From: DASZHJ01 sp035604335
Lineage (GTDB): Bacteria > Pseudomonadota > Alphaproteobacteria > ATCC43930 > CGMCC-115725
Assembly (NCBI GenBank): GCA_035604335.1
Contig: DATNIT010000249.1
Location: 1 to 64,000 of the forward strand
Reading direction: 5' to 3'
DNA: 64,000 nt
The position numbers and the translations under genes are program-made. Shown piece after piece: positions 1 to 8,437 of the stretch; within the stretch, counting starts at the first letter, position 1, and the number at the start of each line of letters is the position of its first letter. The notes under the pieces were generated by a model. That model saw nothing but the letters and a program-made list of their open reading frames with translations, made no database searches and was not told where the DNA came from.

Positions 1-1
1 C

Positions 2-739
2 TTGGCGGGCATGCGCAGCACCGCGCGCCGCGAGGGCGGCCAGTGGGTGCTCAACGGCTCCAAGATGTTCATCACCAACGGCGTTCACGGCGACATCTTT
101 TTCGTGGCCGCCAAGACAGGCGAGCCTGGCCGCAACCGCGATATCTCCATGTTCATCGTCGAGAAGGGGACGCCGGGCTTCAGGGTCGCCCGCCCACTGA
201 AGAAGCAGGGCTGGTTGTCGAGCGACACCGCGGAGCTGGTGTTCGACGACTGCCGCATCCCCGCCGGCAATCTGCTGGGCGAAGAGAACAAGGGTTTCTA
301 CGCCCTGACGAAAAACCTGCAGAACGAGCGCATCGTGATGGGCGCCCAGGCCATGGGCGAGGCGTCCAAGGCCATCGAATTGGCGCTCGACTGGACCACG
401 CAGCGCAAGGCCTTCGGCAGGACGCTGTGGGAGAACCAAACCATCCGGCATCGTTTGGCGATGCGTGCGGCGGAGGTCGAGGCCGCCAAGGCGCTGGTTT
501 ACGAGACCGCGTGGCGCGACGCCCAAGGCCAGCAGGTCATCAAGGAAGTCTCGATGATCAAGGCGCTCTGCGGCACGCTCGTCAACGAGGTCATGTACGA
601 TTGCCTGCAGTTCCACGGCGGCATGGGTTATATCCGCGAGACCGCCATCGAGCGCATGGCCCGCGACGCCCGTGTGCAATCCATCGGCGGCGGCGCCACC
701 GAGGTGATGCTCGAGGAAATCGCCAAGCGTTTGGTCTGA
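2..739 (+). CDS. acyl-CoA dehydrogenase, LCAD-like (5' truncated by window edge)
   Basis: This is the C-terminal 245 residues of an acyl-CoA dehydrogenase, a flavoenzyme that introduces the alpha-beta double bond into acyl-CoA thioesters. The reading frame is open to the first base, so the true start lies upstream. Visible are the middle beta-domain and the C-terminal helical domain with the RKAFGRTLWENQ segment and the QFHGGMGYIRE motif. The usual MCAD catalytic glutamate position (IYEGT) reads IGGGA. Instead a glutamate sits in the QNER segment near visible residue 109, the position used by long-chain and isovaleryl-CoA dehydrogenases. That points to an LCAD/IVD-like member, and the missing MCAD glutamate is not a sign of inactivity. 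It ends 176 bp before the ABC exporter on the same strand. Confidence 0.9.
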   Translation: MAGMRSTARREGGQWVLNGSKMFITNGVHGDIFFVAAKTGEPGRNRDISMFIVEKGTPGFRVARPLKKQGWLSSDTAELVFDDCRIPAGNLLGEENKGFYALTKNLQNERIVMGAQAMGEASKAIELALDWTTQRKAFGRTLWENQTIRHRLAMRAAEVEAAKALVYETAWRDAQGQQVIKEVSMIKALCGTLVNEVMYDCLQFHGGMGYIRETAIERMARDARVQSIGGGATEVMLEEIAKRLV

Positions 740-915
740 TCGTCAGGCCGGAATCGCTCCCTGCTCGGGTCATTGACACGGGGCTACGCAAGAGCTGTTC
801 GCTCAGACGCGGCCCATGTCTTGAGATATGCTTCGCGGTCGACGATTGTTACAGCTGCAGACCATCCGCCAAATCAAATATGCCGAACCGCCGGCGGCCC
901 GGACCGAGAGACAGG

Positions 916-2733
916 ATGGGGAATGGAAAGCTATTTGCTCCACGCGGGCGGCTGGGCGTCGCAGGACAACTCTGGCCGCTCTATCGGTTCTTGCGGCCCT
1001 ACTGGCAGCGCATCATCGGCGCCAGTGTCGCGTTGGTCATCTCCTCGGCCACGGTGCTCGTGCTCGGCCAAGGCCTACGCTATCTGGTCGATTTGGGGCT
1101 GAAGACGTCGAATACCGACCTGCTTGATCGGGCCGTCGGCGTCCTGCTCGCGACGGTCCTGGTGCTGGCGCTGTCGACCTATTTCCGCTTTTATCTGGTT
1201 TCGTGGATAGGCGAGCGGGTCGTCGCCGATCTTCGCAAAGCGGTCTTCGATCGCATCATTGCGATGAGCCCGGCTTATTTCGAGACGACCAAGACCGGTG
1301 AGGTCCTGTCGCGGCTGACGACCGATACGACCCTGTTGCAGACCGTGATCGGGTCGAGCGTGTCGCTTGCCTTGCGAAATCTGCTCGTACTCCTCGGCGG
1401 CTTGGTTATGCTGGCGGTGACCAGCGTCAAACTGACGGGGATCGTACTTGCCGTCGTCCCCATCGTCGTCGTGCCGATATTGACGTTCGGCCGCCGAGTA
1501 CGGGCGCTCTCGCGCCGCTCGCAGGATCGGCTCGCCGACGTCGGCGCCTATGCCGAAGAGATGATCAATGCGATCAGGACGGTGCAGGCTTTCACCCATG
1601 AGGACTTCGACCGGGCGGACTTTCGGGCGCGCGTGGCGGAATCGTTCGACGTCGCCATTGCCCGGATTCGGGTACGAGCGTTCCTGACTGCCGTCGTCAT
1701 CCTGCTCGCTTTCGGAGCCGTCGCGTTCGTGCTTTGGGTGGGCGGATATGATGTCGTGCAAGCTCGGATGAGCGGGGGTCAGCTCACGGCCTTCGTCTTC
1801 TACGCGATCCTTGTGGCTTTTGCGGTCGGCACGCTCTCGGAAGTCTTCGGCGATCTTCAGCGCGCGGCGGGAGCCACGGAGAGGCTGCTCGAGCTCTTGG
1901 CCATCAAGCCGGACATCGCGGCCCCTGAGCATCCCGTTGCGCTCCCGCTGCCGCCGCAGGGTCAGGTCGATTTCGAGTCCGTTACGTTCTTCTATCCGGC
2001 GAGGCCCGATCGCCCGGCCCTCGATGATTTCTCGCTCGCCATCACACCCGGAGAGACGGTCGCGCTGGTCGGCCCCTCCGGTGCAGGTAAGACCACGATC
2101 TTTCAGATCCTGCTTCGCTTCTATGAAGCCTCTCACGGCGCCGTGCGCGTCGATGGCGCCAACATCCGAGACGTCGATCCCAAGGAGCTCCGTCGACGCA
2201 TCGGCATTGTCGCGCAGGATCCCGTGATCTTCAGTACCTCGGCCTTGGAAAACATCCGCTATGGGCGACCCGAAGCGAGCGAGACCGAGGTCCGCGCCGC
2301 CGCGGAGGTCGCCGCCGCCGACGGGTTCATCGAGCAGCTGCCGGACGGCTTCAACACGTTCCTTGGCGAAAAAGGGGTCAGGCTGTCCGGCGGACAACGA
2401 CAGCGAATAGCGATTGCGAGAACGATCCTGAAGGACCCCGCGATTCTTCTGCTCGACGAGGCGACATCGGCGCTCGACGCCGAGTCCGAGCGCGCTGTGC
2501 AAGTTGCGCTGGAACGTCTGTCAAAGGCGCGCACGACGGTGGTCATCGCCCACCGCCTCGCCACGGTGCTGAAGGCGAATCGCATCGTCGTCATGGACGA
2601 AGGGCGCATCGTGGCTCAAGGCTCGCACGAGGCGCTCATCAGGGCGGGCGGGCTTTATGCGCGCCTCGCAGCGCTTCAATTCACCGACAAGCTCTCTGAG
2701 CGAACCGCCGCTCCGTCTGAATTGGAGCGCTAG
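916..2733 (+). CDS. ABC transporter, fused membrane and ATPase domains (MsbA/ABCB type)
   Basis: A 605-residue half-transporter exporting a hydrophobic substrate, working as a homodimer in the inner membrane. The N-terminal half (roughly residues 20-310) carries the six-helix exporter domain. The C-terminal half is the ATPase with Walker A GPSGAGKTT, Q-loop (VAQDP), signature LSGGQRQR, Walker B ILLLDEATSALD and H-loop AHRLAT. The order and spacing are those of lipid/multidrug exporters such as MsbA. I chose the ATG at 916, preceded by GAGAGACAG; an in-frame ATG at 880 would add 12 residues. The longer open frame back to base 43 is a shadow over the dehydrogenase gene. The substrate cannot be read from the sequence. 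It converges with the MFS gene, with 7 bp between stop codons. Confidence 0.9.
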   Translation: MGNGKLFAPRGRLGVAGQLWPLYRFLRPYWQRIIGASVALVISSATVLVLGQGLRYLVDLGLKTSNTDLLDRAVGVLLATVLVLALSTYFRFYLVSWIGERVVADLRKAVFDRIIAMSPAYFETTKTGEVLSRLTTDTTLLQTVIGSSVSLALRNLLVLLGGLVMLAVTSVKLTGIVLAVVPIVVVPILTFGRRVRALSRRSQDRLADVGAYAEEMINAIRTVQAFTHEDFDRADFRARVAESFDVAIARIRVRAFLTAVVILLAFGAVAFVLWVGGYDVVQARMSGGQLTAFVFYAILVAFAVGTLSEVFGDLQRAAGATERLLELLAIKPDIAAPEHPVALPLPPQGQVDFESVTFFYPARPDRPALDDFSLAITPGETVALVGPSGAGKTTIFQILLRFYEASHGAVRVDGANIRDVDPKELRRRIGIVAQDPVIFSTSALENIRYGRPEASETEVRAAAEVAAADGFIEQLPDGFNTFLGEKGVRLSGGQRQRIAIARTILKDPAILLLDEATSALDAESERAVQVALERLSKARTTVVIAHRLATVLKANRIVVMDEGRIVAQGSHEALIRAGGLYARLAALQFTDKLSERTAAPSELER

Positions 2734-2740
2734 GAGCTCC

Positions 2741-3928
2741 TTACGAGTTTCGCCGCCGCACGAGCCAGTAGTAAGAGAGGAAAGCGCCCACGGCCATGGC
2801 GGCGATGGTGCCGCTCATGGGCAATGGCGTGCCGTTGTAGAGCGCGGCGACGGCGAGGCCCGAAAGGCTGCCGCTGCCCATCTGGATCGCGCCCATGAGC
2901 GAGGCCGCGAGCCCCGCCATGTGCGGCAGGGGCTCCATCGCCGCCGCCGTCGCATTGGGCAGGATGAGCGCCAGCGCCATGACGTAGGCCATGATCGGCA
3001 GCATCAGGATCACCGGACCGCCGATCCGGGACCATGCGACCGCCACCACGACCGCGCCCGCGCTCAGCAGCAGCGCAAACCCTCCACGCATCACTTGCTC
3101 GCTCGAGAAGCGGTGCGCGAGCCGGCCGTTGGTGAACGCGCCCACCACCAAGCCCACCGCGCTCAGTGCGAAATAGAACCCGAACTGGCCCACGGGCACG
3201 CCGTAGATGTCCATCAGCACGAAGGGCGAGCCCGACAGGAAGGAGAACAGACCCGCGAACACGAAGCCGTTGATGAGCGCGCAGCCGAGCGAGCGTCGGT
3301 TGCTGAAGAACGCGCCGGCATTGGCGATCAAGCGGCTCAAGCGGAGCGCGTGCAAGTCCGGGGTCTTGAGGGATTCCGGGAACAGCAGCACGGTGGCCGC
3401 GAACAACAGCAGACCAAAAGTGCCGAGGAACACGAAGATCGCCTGCCAGCCGAAGTGGTTGATCAGGAAGCCGCCGACGATCGGCGCCACCAGCGGCGCG
3501 ATGCTCATGGTGAGCGTGATGTAGGAGAGGGTCTGCACCGCGCGGGGACCCGTCATGTGGTCGCGCACGACCGCGCGGCCGAGCACCGGCCCGACGCAGG
3601 CGCCGCAGCCCTGAATGAGGCGCGCGGTGACCAGCATGTCGATGCTGGAGCTGACCGCGCAGACGTAGCCCGCGACCGTATAAATCGTGAGGCCGCCGAT
3701 CAGCACGGCGCGCCGTCCGAACCGGTCGGAGAGCGGCCCACAGAAGAGCTGCGCCCCCGCGTAGCCCACCAGGAACAGGCTCAGCGTGAGCTGCACGCTC
3801 TGCGGGCTCGCCTGGAAGCGGCTGGTGATGATGGGCAGCGACGGCAAGCTCATGTCGACGGCGAGGGCGGTCATGCCCGCGAGCGCGCCCAACAGTACCG
3901 TAAGGCCCCAGGACTGGGGTTTCAGCAT
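2741..3928 (-). CDS. MFS drug/metabolite efflux transporter, Bcr/CflA family
   Basis: A 395-residue inner-membrane protein with about twelve hydrophobic segments, the normal length of the Bcr/CflA subfamily of the major facilitator superfamily (DHA1 drug:H+ antiporters). Family marks visible are the acidic residue in TM1 (ALAVDMSLPSLP), the loop 2-3 motif GPLSDRFGRR, and the TM4-5 segment RLIQGCGACVGPVLGRAVVRD typical of CflA/Bcr. The likely role is export of small drugs or sulfonamide-like compounds; the actual substrate is unknown. It starts 19 bp downstream of the ABC ATPase gene on the same strand, so the importer genes and this pump could share a transcript. Confidence 0.88.
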   Translation of the reverse strand: MLKPQSWGLTVLLGALAGMTALAVDMSLPSLPIITSRFQASPQSVQLTLSLFLVGYAGAQLFCGPLSDRFGRRAVLIGGLTIYTVAGYVCAVSSSIDMLVTARLIQGCGACVGPVLGRAVVRDHMTGPRAVQTLSYITLTMSIAPLVAPIVGGFLINHFGWQAIFVFLGTFGLLLFAATVLLFPESLKTPDLHALRLSRLIANAGAFFSNRRSLGCALINGFVFAGLFSFLSGSPFVLMDIYGVPVGQFGFYFALSAVGLVVGAFTNGRLAHRFSSEQVMRGGFALLLSAGAVVVAVAWSRIGGPVILMLPIMAYVMALALILPNATAAAMEPLPHMAGLAASLMGAIQMGSGSLSGLAVAALYNGTPLPMSGTIAAMAVGAFLSYYWLVRRRNS

Positions 3929-3947
3929 GTCGATCCGGGCGCCGGCC

Positions 3948-5249
3948 TCAGGGGTTTTCGAGGCTCAGCACGCCGCTATCGTAATCGTAAGCGAAGAGCT
4001 CGGCATAGCGCGCCCAGTTGACCACGGTCTCGAACACCTCGCTTGCGTCCTCTTCGCTCAGATGGTCCTCGAGCTCGCTGAGGAACCGGCTGCTGGGCGC
4101 GGTGTGGCCGGGGCGCTCGTCGAGCACCCGCCGGATATGGGCGATCAGCGGCACGGCGCGCAAGAGGTGCTCGGCGAAGAGCTGCTTGCGCTTCAGCATG
4201 TCCGCCTCGGCGAGGGTGCGTCCGGCGGCCGTCGCCTCGATGTCGCCGCCGCCCACTTGCGCCAGCCCCATGAGCTGCAGCGTCTCGATCAAGGGGAAGA
4301 GGTCGTCGACGGAGAGGGCGAGCTCCTCCGCGAGATGCGGCAGATCGGCGCGTCCGTTGAAGGGCGCAGCCGTGAGCGTGTCCAGCAAAGCCATCAGCTG
4401 CTGGATCGATGCCGGCGGCAGGCGATAGGAGATGCCGACGGCTTGGGCGGGCGCGCCACGCTTGCCGGGCTCGCGGCCGGGTTGGGTGGTGATCTGCGTA
4501 TAGACCTCGTCCACGATCTGGCGGAAGGTGGCGTTCGCGTGATCGCGCGGGCGCGGCAGCGGCACCGGCAGCTCCGCGCGGATGCGGCCGGGGTCGCTGG
4601 AGAACACGATTACGCGGTCGGACATCTCGACCGCCTCCTCGATATTGTGCGAGACGAAGACGATGCCCTTGGTGGGCACGCGCCGCGCGGTCCAGAGATC
4701 GGCGAGGTCGCCGCGCAACGTCTCGGCGGTGAGCACGTCGAGGGCCGAGAACGGCTCGTCCAGCAGCAGCACGTCCGGGTTCACCACCAGCGCGCGGGCG
4801 AAGCCCACGCGTTGCCGCATGCCGCCCGAGAGCTCCTTCGGATAAGCGGATTCATAGCCGTCGAGCCCGATCAGGTCGATCGCGGCGATCGCGCGCTTGC
4901 GGCGCTCTTCGCGCGGCACCCCTTGCGCCTCGAGGCCGAGCTCGACATTGCCGAGCACCGTGAGCCAGGGAAACAAAGCGAAGCTCTGGAACACCATGGC
5001 GACGCCGGTCACGGGCGCCACCACCGGCGTGCCGCGGTAGGTGACCGTGCCCTCGCTCTGCGGCGTGAGCCCCGCGAGCACGCGCAAGAACGTCGATTTC
5101 CCCGAGCCCGACTTGCCGAGGATGGCGACGATCTCGCCCTCCCTCAGCGTGAAGTCGATGTGATCGAGCACGAGCCGGCCCGCCCGGTCCGCGGTGCGGT
5201 AGGTCTTGCAGACTTCTTTCGTGGCGAGCAACGGTTGCGCGTCGGCCAT
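3948..5249 (-). CDS. ABC importer ATPase, NitT/TauT type, with AAA-associated C-terminal domain
   Basis: A 433-residue ATPase subunit for a nitrate/sulfonate/taurine-class importer. The first ~260 residues are the nucleotide-binding domain, with Walker A LGKSGSGKST, Q-loop VFQSFALFPW, signature LSGGMRQR, Walker B VLLLDEPFSALD and the H-loop in FVSHNIEEAV. The remaining ~170 residues, containing PHLAEELALSVDDLFPLIE, match the AAA-associated C-terminal domain found on a subset of these ATPases. Its function is unknown; it may be a regulatory, substrate-sensing module. The gene starts 12 bp after the fused permease, and both clearly form one operon. No periplasmic binding protein is encoded nearby. 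Confidence 0.88.
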   Translation of the reverse strand: MADAQPLLATKEVCKTYRTADRAGRLVLDHIDFTLREGEIVAILGKSGSGKSTFLRVLAGLTPQSEGTVTYRGTPVVAPVTGVAMVFQSFALFPWLTVLGNVELGLEAQGVPREERRKRAIAAIDLIGLDGYESAYPKELSGGMRQRVGFARALVVNPDVLLLDEPFSALDVLTAETLRGDLADLWTARRVPTKGIVFVSHNIEEAVEMSDRVIVFSSDPGRIRAELPVPLPRPRDHANATFRQIVDEVYTQITTQPGREPGKRGAPAQAVGISYRLPPASIQQLMALLDTLTAAPFNGRADLPHLAEELALSVDDLFPLIETLQLMGLAQVGGGDIEATAAGRTLAEADMLKRKQLFAEHLLRAVPLIAHIRRVLDERPGHTAPSSRFLSELEDHLSEEDASEVFETVVNWARYAELFAYDYDSGVLSLENP

Positions 5250-5261
5250 ATGGATTCTCTC

Positions 5262-7001
5262 TCAATCGAGGCGCAGCCGCTCTTCGGCGAGCGTGTAGAG
5301 GCGTCGCCAGAACAGCCGGTTGAAGGTCAATACGAAGATACTCAGCATCGTGATGCCCAGCACGATGCGCGGGAAATCGCCGGTGGCGGTCCACTCGGCG
5401 ATGTAGGCGCCGACCCCCGTCGCGACGAACTTGTCGTCGCCCCACTGCGCCACCTCGGAGACGATGCTCGCATTCCACGCGCCGCCCGATGCCGTGATGG
5501 CGCCGGTGACGTAGGCCGGGAAAATGCCGGGCAGGATGAACTTGCGCCACCAGAGCCAACGCGACACGCCGAGATTGCTTGCGACGTACTGGTAGTCCGT
5601 GGGCAGAGCCAGCGTGCCCGCGATCACGTTGAAGAGGATGTACCACTGCGCGCCCAGGATCATGAGCACGCTGAGCCAGATCTCGACGTTGAGGTGATAG
5701 TCCCGGATCGCGAATACGAAGATCGGGAAGAAAAGGTTCGCGGGAAAGGCCGCCAAGAACTGCACGATCGGCTGCGCGCGGTGGGCGATCGGCGGCCGCA
5801 GCCCGATCCACACCCCGACGGGAACCCAGATGAGCGAGGCGAGCGCGATCAGCACCGACACTCGAACGAAAGTGGCGATGGACAACAGAAAGACATGGCC
5901 CACTTCGTCGAGCCCGAGCTCGGTCCCGACATAGAAGACGACGCAATAGAGCGCGTAGGCGGCGGCCAAGGCCAAGCAGACGACCCACACTCGGTCGATC
6001 CAGGGAGTCCACGGGCTCGGCGGCCTGGCGGGCTTCGGTTTCCAGGGATGCGCCGCCTTGGCGGTGCGGCTCAGAAAATCCGCAAGGGTATCGCCGGCCC
6101 AGGCCAGAAACTGAAACAGGCCCGCGCGCTGCAGCATGGTGAGAAACCAGGCGCGCTCGCCTTCGCCCTCGGTGATCGCCTCGATCTTGAACCGCTGCGA
6201 CCACGCGAGGAGCGGCCGGAACAGCAGTTGATCGTAGATCAGGATGAACGCGAGCATGGCGAGAATGGCGTAGCCCACCGCGGCGATGTCGCCCTGCTTG
6301 CTCGCGAGCGCGATGTAGGAGCCGATGCCCGGCAGCGTCGTGTTTTGGTCGGCGACCGTGATCGCCTCGGAGGCCACCACGAAGAACCAGCCGCCGGACA
6401 TCGACATCATCATGTTCCAGACGAGCTGCGGCACGGCGTAGGGCACTTCGAGTTGCCAGAAGCTCGCCCAGGGCGAGAGATGGTACATCCGCGCGGCCTC
6501 CCGCAGGTCCTGGGGCACGCCCAGGAACGACTGGTAGAGGCTGAACGTCATGTTCCAGGCTTGAGAGGTGAAGATCGCGAAGATCGCCGCGCACTCATAG
6601 CCGAGCAGGCTGCCCGGAAACAACGCGATGAAGCCGGTGACCGTGATCGAGAGAAAACCCAGGATCGGCACCGACTGCAGGATATCCAGGATGGGAATGA
6701 GCAGCTTCTCGGCGCGCCGGCTCTTGGCCGCGACGGCGGCGTAGACCAGGCTGAATATCAGCGAGACCAGGAGCGCGATACCCATCCGCATCACGGTCCG
6801 TAGCCCGTATTCCGGCAGCTTCCAAGGAGAGAGCGAGATCGCGATTTCCTGCCCGCCGGTGTAGGGCACGCTCATCTGCTCGCTCGCCCACGCGACGAGC
6901 GCGATCAGGCCGACGACGAGCGGCAAGGCCACCAGGTCCCAGAAGCTGGGCCTGAGTCGCGTCGGCCATGCGACGACCGGCAGACCCCACCGCTGTGCCA
7001 T
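5262..7001 (-). CDS. ABC importer permease, two fused BPD_transp_1 domains
   Basis: A 579-residue inner-membrane protein in which two binding-protein-dependent permease domains are fused head to tail. Each half carries hydrophobic helices and an EAA-type cytoplasmic loop (the first includes FLGVPQDLREAARMYHLSP, the second YQYVASNLGVSRWLWWRKFILPG). One polypeptide thus supplies both membrane halves of the transporter. I chose the ATG at 7001 because a GGGGGAT ribosome-binding site lies just upstream. An ATG at 7070 would add 23 residues that look like read-through of the leader. It is the first gene of the two-gene importer operon with the ATPase at 3948-5249. By family the ligand would be an anion such as nitrate or sulfonate, but nothing here fixes it. 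Confidence 0.85.
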   Translation of the reverse strand: MAQRWGLPVVAWPTRLRPSFWDLVALPLVVGLIALVAWASEQMSVPYTGGQEIAISLSPWKLPEYGLRTVMRMGIALLVSLIFSLVYAAVAAKSRRAEKLLIPILDILQSVPILGFLSITVTGFIALFPGSLLGYECAAIFAIFTSQAWNMTFSLYQSFLGVPQDLREAARMYHLSPWASFWQLEVPYAVPQLVWNMMMSMSGGWFFVVASEAITVADQNTTLPGIGSYIALASKQGDIAAVGYAILAMLAFILIYDQLLFRPLLAWSQRFKIEAITEGEGERAWFLTMLQRAGLFQFLAWAGDTLADFLSRTAKAAHPWKPKPARPPSPWTPWIDRVWVVCLALAAAYALYCVVFYVGTELGLDEVGHVFLLSIATFVRVSVLIALASLIWVPVGVWIGLRPPIAHRAQPIVQFLAAFPANLFFPIFVFAIRDYHLNVEIWLSVLMILGAQWYILFNVIAGTLALPTDYQYVASNLGVSRWLWWRKFILPGIFPAYVTGAITASGGAWNASIVSEVAQWGDDKFVATGVGAYIAEWTATGDFPRIVLGITMLSIFVLTFNRLFWRRLYTLAEERLRLD

Positions 7002-7141
7002 CGATCCCCCGTGCGATCCCTGAAAGGCGCGTCGAGGTTTAGCCCAGGACCGCGCGGCTGCGAAGCGCAAAAGCGACCCGGGCGGCCGGAAAATCAGCCG
7101 TCACGGCATTGTCATGTGACGGCGAGGTGACCTGACCGCCC

Positions 7142-7444
7142 TCACTCCTCCAGCAGCTGGCCGATCTTGAGCGCGACGCCCATGGAGCCCGCGACCTTGA
7201 GCGTCCCGGTCATGTAGGCGAGGGTGGGATTGAGGCTGCCGTCGATCAGCTTCTGCAGGTCGTCGAGGCTGAGCGTGAGCGTGGTTTCGCTCTCGCCGGC
7301 CTCGTTGCCGATGACCGCGGGAACCGCGGTGCCATCCCAGTAGATGACGCCGTCGGCGCCGAGGTCGAAGGTCACGCGATGGCCGAGCTTCGGCGCAAGC
7401 GCCGCCTTGGCTCGAATGGCGGCCGTGGCGCTCTCGAGAGACAT
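7142..7444 (-). CDS. SCP2 sterol-transfer-domain protein
   Basis: A 100-residue protein consisting of a single SCP2 (sterol carrier protein 2-like) domain, the fold that binds acyl chains, sterols or other lipids in a hydrophobic tunnel. The stretch from VTFDLGADGVIYWDG through LTLSLDDLQKLIDGSLNP to TGTLKVAGSMGVALKI follows the family pattern, ending with the short amphipathic helix. In bacteria such proteins are often encoded beside acyl-CoA metabolism genes; the ligand is unknown. The start follows AAAGGCAGTCCTGC. It lies 27 bp after the sulfotransferase on the same strand, so the two are probably co-transcribed. Confidence 0.85.
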   Translation of the reverse strand: MSLESATAAIRAKAALAPKLGHRVTFDLGADGVIYWDGTAVPAVIGNEAGESETTLTLSLDDLQKLIDGSLNPTLAYMTGTLKVAGSMGVALKIGQLLEE

Positions 7445-7471
7445 GCAGGACTGCCTTTCTTTCCTATGTAT

Positions 7472-8302
7472 CTAGACCACGCGCACGCGCTTGAGATTGA
7501 GCGCGGGGTCCATCCAAAAGCTGTCGTTCTCGTAGCGCCGGAACAGATCGGGCGGCAGGATGGTCTGGCGCTCGGTCGGCGTGACGCGGCGATTCACGTC
7601 GTGCAGGCCCGGCGTGCCCAGCCGCGCGTCGAACTCGGGCTCCGAGTATTGCACGTTGTCGAAATCGTGCTTGAAACGGGGCTCGTTCACGAAGTCGTAG
7701 ACCGCGTTGATCGCTTTCTCGGGCTCGCGGGTGAGCGTCTCGTACTTGATCAGCATGAGACGGTCGGCCTCGTCGCTGTAATAGGCCTCCTTGAGCGCGT
7801 TCCAAGCGAAGCCCACGAGCCCGGCGCCAGAGGACAAGGCCTCGACGCGGCTATAGACCGTGCCGCCGGGGTCGTAGTTGAAGATGCGCGAAGTCTCGAA
7901 GGTGTTGCGGCGCATCAGCCGCTCGACGCTGTCCATGATCCAGGGCAGGTGCCGCACCGTCGCGATCACCCGCGCATTGGGAAACAACCCCGCCACCAGC
8001 GACATGCGGCTGCACCAGAAGCGGTTGGTGTCGAACACCATCTTCTTCGTGTGGATGTCCTTGTAGTATCCCTGCACGACGCTGCGCAGGATCTCCTTGC
8101 GCTGCTCGTTGTTGAAGAACACGCCGAACTCGTTCCGTTGGCTCATCTCGCCCAGGAGCGCCAGCATCAGGGAGCCGACGCCGCTGGTCATGCCCGCGTG
8201 AAAGCGCGGATTCTGCCGGAGGATTCCCGCGAGCAGGGTCGAGCCCGCCCTGGGCAGTCCCGAGATGAAATGAATGCCGTTCTGCATGGGTTCCAGTCGC
8301 AC
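7472..8302 (-). CDS. sulfotransferase-family protein
   Basis: A 276-residue cytoplasmic protein of the PAPS-dependent sulfotransferase family, which transfers sulfate from 3'-phosphoadenylyl sulfate to an alcohol, amine or glycan. The N-terminal 5'-phosphosulfate loop is ISGLPRAGSTLLAGIL, and the 3'-phosphate binding region is likely the FPNARVIATVRHLPWIMDS stretch. Length is usual for bacterial members. ATG 8302 is used here; a second ATG five codons in (MQNGIHF) is an equally good start. The acceptor is unknown. It is followed closely by the SCP2 gene, which hints at a lipid acceptor, but this is inference. Confidence 0.82.
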   Translation of the reverse strand: MRLEPMQNGIHFISGLPRAGSTLLAGILRQNPRFHAGMTSGVGSLMLALLGEMSQRNEFGVFFNNEQRKEILRSVVQGYYKDIHTKKMVFDTNRFWCSRMSLVAGLFPNARVIATVRHLPWIMDSVERLMRRNTFETSRIFNYDPGGTVYSRVEALSSGAGLVGFAWNALKEAYYSDEADRLMLIKYETLTREPEKAINAVYDFVNEPRFKHDFDNVQYSEPEFDARLGTPGLHDVNRRVTPTERQTILPPDLFRRYENDSFWMDPALNLKRVRVV

Positions 8303-8437
8303 CTAAGGCCGAGCGCGGCCGATTGAACCGAAGCACCCCATGCTAGTCAAATCGTCTCGTCAAACAGCGCCAGTCCAGTGGCGACAGAGAGACCGCCGTC
8401 CGCTAGGATCGGGGCGAAGAAAGAGCGAGAGGATCTC

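Noticed and set aside
773..801. TTGACA at 773-778 as a promoter for the ABC exporter
   Set aside because: No acceptable -10 box lies 16-18 bp downstream, so the match to the -35 consensus alone is not enough.
3786..6803. A 1005-codon open frame on the plus strand opposite the MFS and ABC importer genes
   Set aside because: It is a high-GC antisense shadow: the translation is rich in Arg, Gly, His and Glu with no domain, while the opposite strand carries complete, motif-bearing transporter genes.
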